64,000 nt of DNA from Heligmosomoides polygyrus polygyrus. Taxonomy: Eukaryota > Nematoda > Chromadorea > Rhabditida > Heligmosomidae. A program made the translations under genes and the position numbers. Below the pieces are notes generated by a model that was given only the letters and a program-made list of their open reading frames with translations, had not been told where the DNA came from and ran no database searches. Positions 62,052-64,000 of the stretch are shown here, piece after piece. Position 1 is the stretch's first letter, and each line of letters opens with the position of its first letter. Location of the stretch: positions 3,685,634 to 3,749,633 of the forward strand of contig OX377206.1 in assembly GCA_947396885.1 (NCBI GenBank), given 5' to 3'.

Positions 62052-64000
62052 TGAAGAGCGATTTGAGAATCCGAGAAAATGTGAAGCGAATTAAGTGGAA
62101 GTGCAGTTAACTGCGACAAAATGAACTTTGCTAGGCGTACTGCAATGAAGATAGCGAGCAGTTCCAATCGTGGAATTGTTAGCTTCTTCTTGGGATTTAA
62201 GCGACTTTTGGCGATCATCAAATGCGATGAAAAGTTGTTCTCAGATTTGTGTGCTAAATATGCGCAACATGCATACGCACGGTTCGACGCATCAGCAAAA
62301 ACGTATAACTCGTATTTTCCGTCATAAAGTAAGGGTAGTATCAGGCGTGGAATTGGTGTGATAGGAAAACGTACTGCGTTGATGAGTTCCTTCCATTTTC
62401 CTGCGTCCTCGTTTGAAATAGGTTGATCCCAGTCGTATGAGCTGGACCACAGATCCTGAATGAACATTTTGAACTTGACAAGAAAAGGCGACAATAATCC
62501 AAGCGGATCGAATGTTGATGCTAATGCTTGCAGAGCGGTTCTTTTGGAGGAAACTTCAATACAGGCAATTCTAAGTTGCATGTCCAACGTGTCATTGATA
62601 GCATTCCATTTTAACCCTAGAACCTTTGCCTTTTCTACGCTTTTCATGCGATCTGACGGAAGTATCTCTTCGTTGATCTTCTCGGAGTTGCACAAGAACT
62701 CGCGTAAGTTCATGTGCATCGCAGCAAATGTTGATTTAGCGTCCTTGTATTTTCGAAGAGCTTCATTATAGCCGTCCGCACCAAGTATGACATTGTCGAC
62801 ATATGTGTTTCTTTCAATGTCTTGACTTAATGATTTATTTGGTTCCTTTCTGAGATAGTATAAAATCGATATTGCCAAAAGGAAAGGCGAAGCATTGATT
62901 CCGAACGGAACGCGAGTAAATCGAAAGTGACGAAGGTTGTCACTACTTGGTGGTTTCGTAATGTCTTTAATCCACAAGAATCGAGTCACGTCTCGTTGAT
63001 TTTTGAGTAGGCGTATTTGATGAAATGCTTTTTCCACGTCAGATATTAGGAGAAATCGATAGGTTCTCATTCTTAAGAGAATTCCTATAAGACTTGGTAA
63101 GATTGTAGGCCCCTGATGAAGGCAATCATTGAGACTAGGCGATCCTTTATAGTGAGATGAAGCGTCAAAGACAACTCTGATTGGAGATGTAGAGCTTTCC
63201 TTAATAATTGCCTGGTGTGGCAAATAGTAGCACAAACTGCTATTCGGAGAAGCTTCTTCTACCTCTTCTATGACTCCAGAGGAAAGCTGACTTTCGAATA
63301 CATTTGAATAGGCGTTTAATATTTCAGGACGACTACTTAGAGCTTTGAGTTGACTTTGTAGGCGTTTGTAAGCGAGCTGTTTGTTATCGGCTAAAGGCGG
63401 ATGGTCCATTTTCCACGGAAATCTCACGTGAAGGAATCCGTCTATTTCAGTAGCGGTTTTGAAAAACTCCTTAACAACGCGATCGTTTTCTTGACTGTCG
63501 AATAGCGGATCTGGATCGTCAGTAATTCCAACAACCTCTAGTTTCCAAAGCTTACTTGCTAGATTCTTCACGTCGTCGTCCTTCAGATTGTCTGTTTTAG
63601 AGTTATCGTCCTCCTGAATAGTTTGCAGTGTGACATTGAACTCCATTCCTGATATGATCGGACCGAATCTGGAAAATGTAAGTACAAGACCTGATGGTAG
63701 AACGCGAGATGGTTTTCGCGTTAACACTTCCCAGCAATGATTGATTCCAATCAGGATTTCAGGCGACTGAAGACTAGATCTTTGGCATGGAATTGAAATA
63801 TTCCATGACTGAATGGCGGCTAAGTCATCTTGATTTATAATAGGCGTAGGTTGCGGGGCAGCTAATCTGTCCTTAACATATAGGCGTATGCGTAGTCGTT
63901 GACCATCGCAATCCATGAACGTTACTTCGACAATACCTAACCTTTCAGTCACTGGATTTCCTCCTAGTGTCACTAAGGTGATGTCACGATATTCTTCAAT
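61982..64000 (-). pseudogene. BEL/Pao pol, protease C-terminal part, reverse transcriptase, RNase H (runs off the right edge)
   Basis: The frame is open from the window edge. Counting from the GTG at 63973: the A17-type protease remnant includes PEILIGINHCWEVL (about 71-84) and FSRFGPIISG (about 100-109), while the catalytic Asp would be beyond 64000. RT motifs: SPIRVVFDAS (263-272), FLLISDVEKAFHQIRL (D at 312), FTRVPFGINASPFL (about 352-365) and NTYVDNVILGAD (active-site box 391-394, YVDN where YVDD is usual). RNase H: LYVFADAS (D561), IPRLELLAI (E604), HIFSDSQIALHWL (D635). A one-base indel at about 62025 ends the frame in a false tail at 61982. Domain order and motifs identify BEL/Pao. The shift is the only clear lesion seen. 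Confidence 0.88.

Overview
The window is eukaryotic and looks like repeat-rich nematode DNA, most probably from a strongylid or hookworm relative. That assignment is an inference from short introns with TTTCAG acceptors (one is 54 bp), mariner, RTE, BEL/Pao and Penelope-like remnants of the kind common in those genomes, and AT-rich intergenic DNA. There is no operon structure, no rRNA and no convincing functional tRNA. Only one locus looks like an ordinary host gene: the 3' end of an unrecognised protein gene at 1228-2973 (+). A weaker set of possible exons lies at 37343-38208 (-). Almost everything else is mobile DNA or duplicated DNA.

Layout. 1-3110: host gene with a MITE in its intron. 3841-4040: Penelope-like fragment carrying a hammerhead-ribozyme-like motif. 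4401-8420: first copy of a dispersed duplicon (called D here) with a 1.3-kb hAT element inside. 9281-11348: CR1/Jockey-like LINE. 11809-13074: decayed Tc1/mariner-superfamily element. 13195-15826: TTCGAA-rich MITEs around a 1.0-kb foldback element (P1). 16760-32567: a 6.89-kb tandem duplication made of a truncated hAT, tRNA-derived SINEs, RTE fragments, a dispersed repeat R and arrays of a 55-bp minisatellite. 33470-36480: further R copies. 38331-40154: a full-length copy of the second hAT family. 40200-41806: R plus another 55-bp array. 42000-44020: D copy 3, interrupted by a mariner. 45020-45920: GC-rich minisatellites. 46400-47700: R-related and RTE remnants. 49926-55410: D copy 2, interrupted by a 2.0-kb foldback element (P2). 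55412-55966: GIY-YIG fragment of a Penelope-like element. 57290-64000: BEL/Pao retrotransposon sequence on the minus strand, with pol followed by gag and a piggyBac-like MITE inside gag.

Three signals stand out. (1) P1 and P2 share TA target duplications, a CAATACCGC terminus and a 36-nt subterminal hairpin at a fixed 28-29 bp from each end, with one covarying base pair between them; this looks like an undescribed foldback family. (2) The BEL/Pao region carries 28 copies of AGGCGT on the plus strand (ACGCCT on the coding strand) and none seen on the other strand, in all three codon frames. (3) Each 55-bp minisatellite monomer holds two E2F-type sites (TTTGGCGC, TTTCGCGC) and TTTGAA/TTCGAA (CHR-type) sites, repeated about 75 times in the window.

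The three D copies act as natural empty-site controls: they show directly where the mariner, one hAT and P2 inserted, and in what order relative to duplication.
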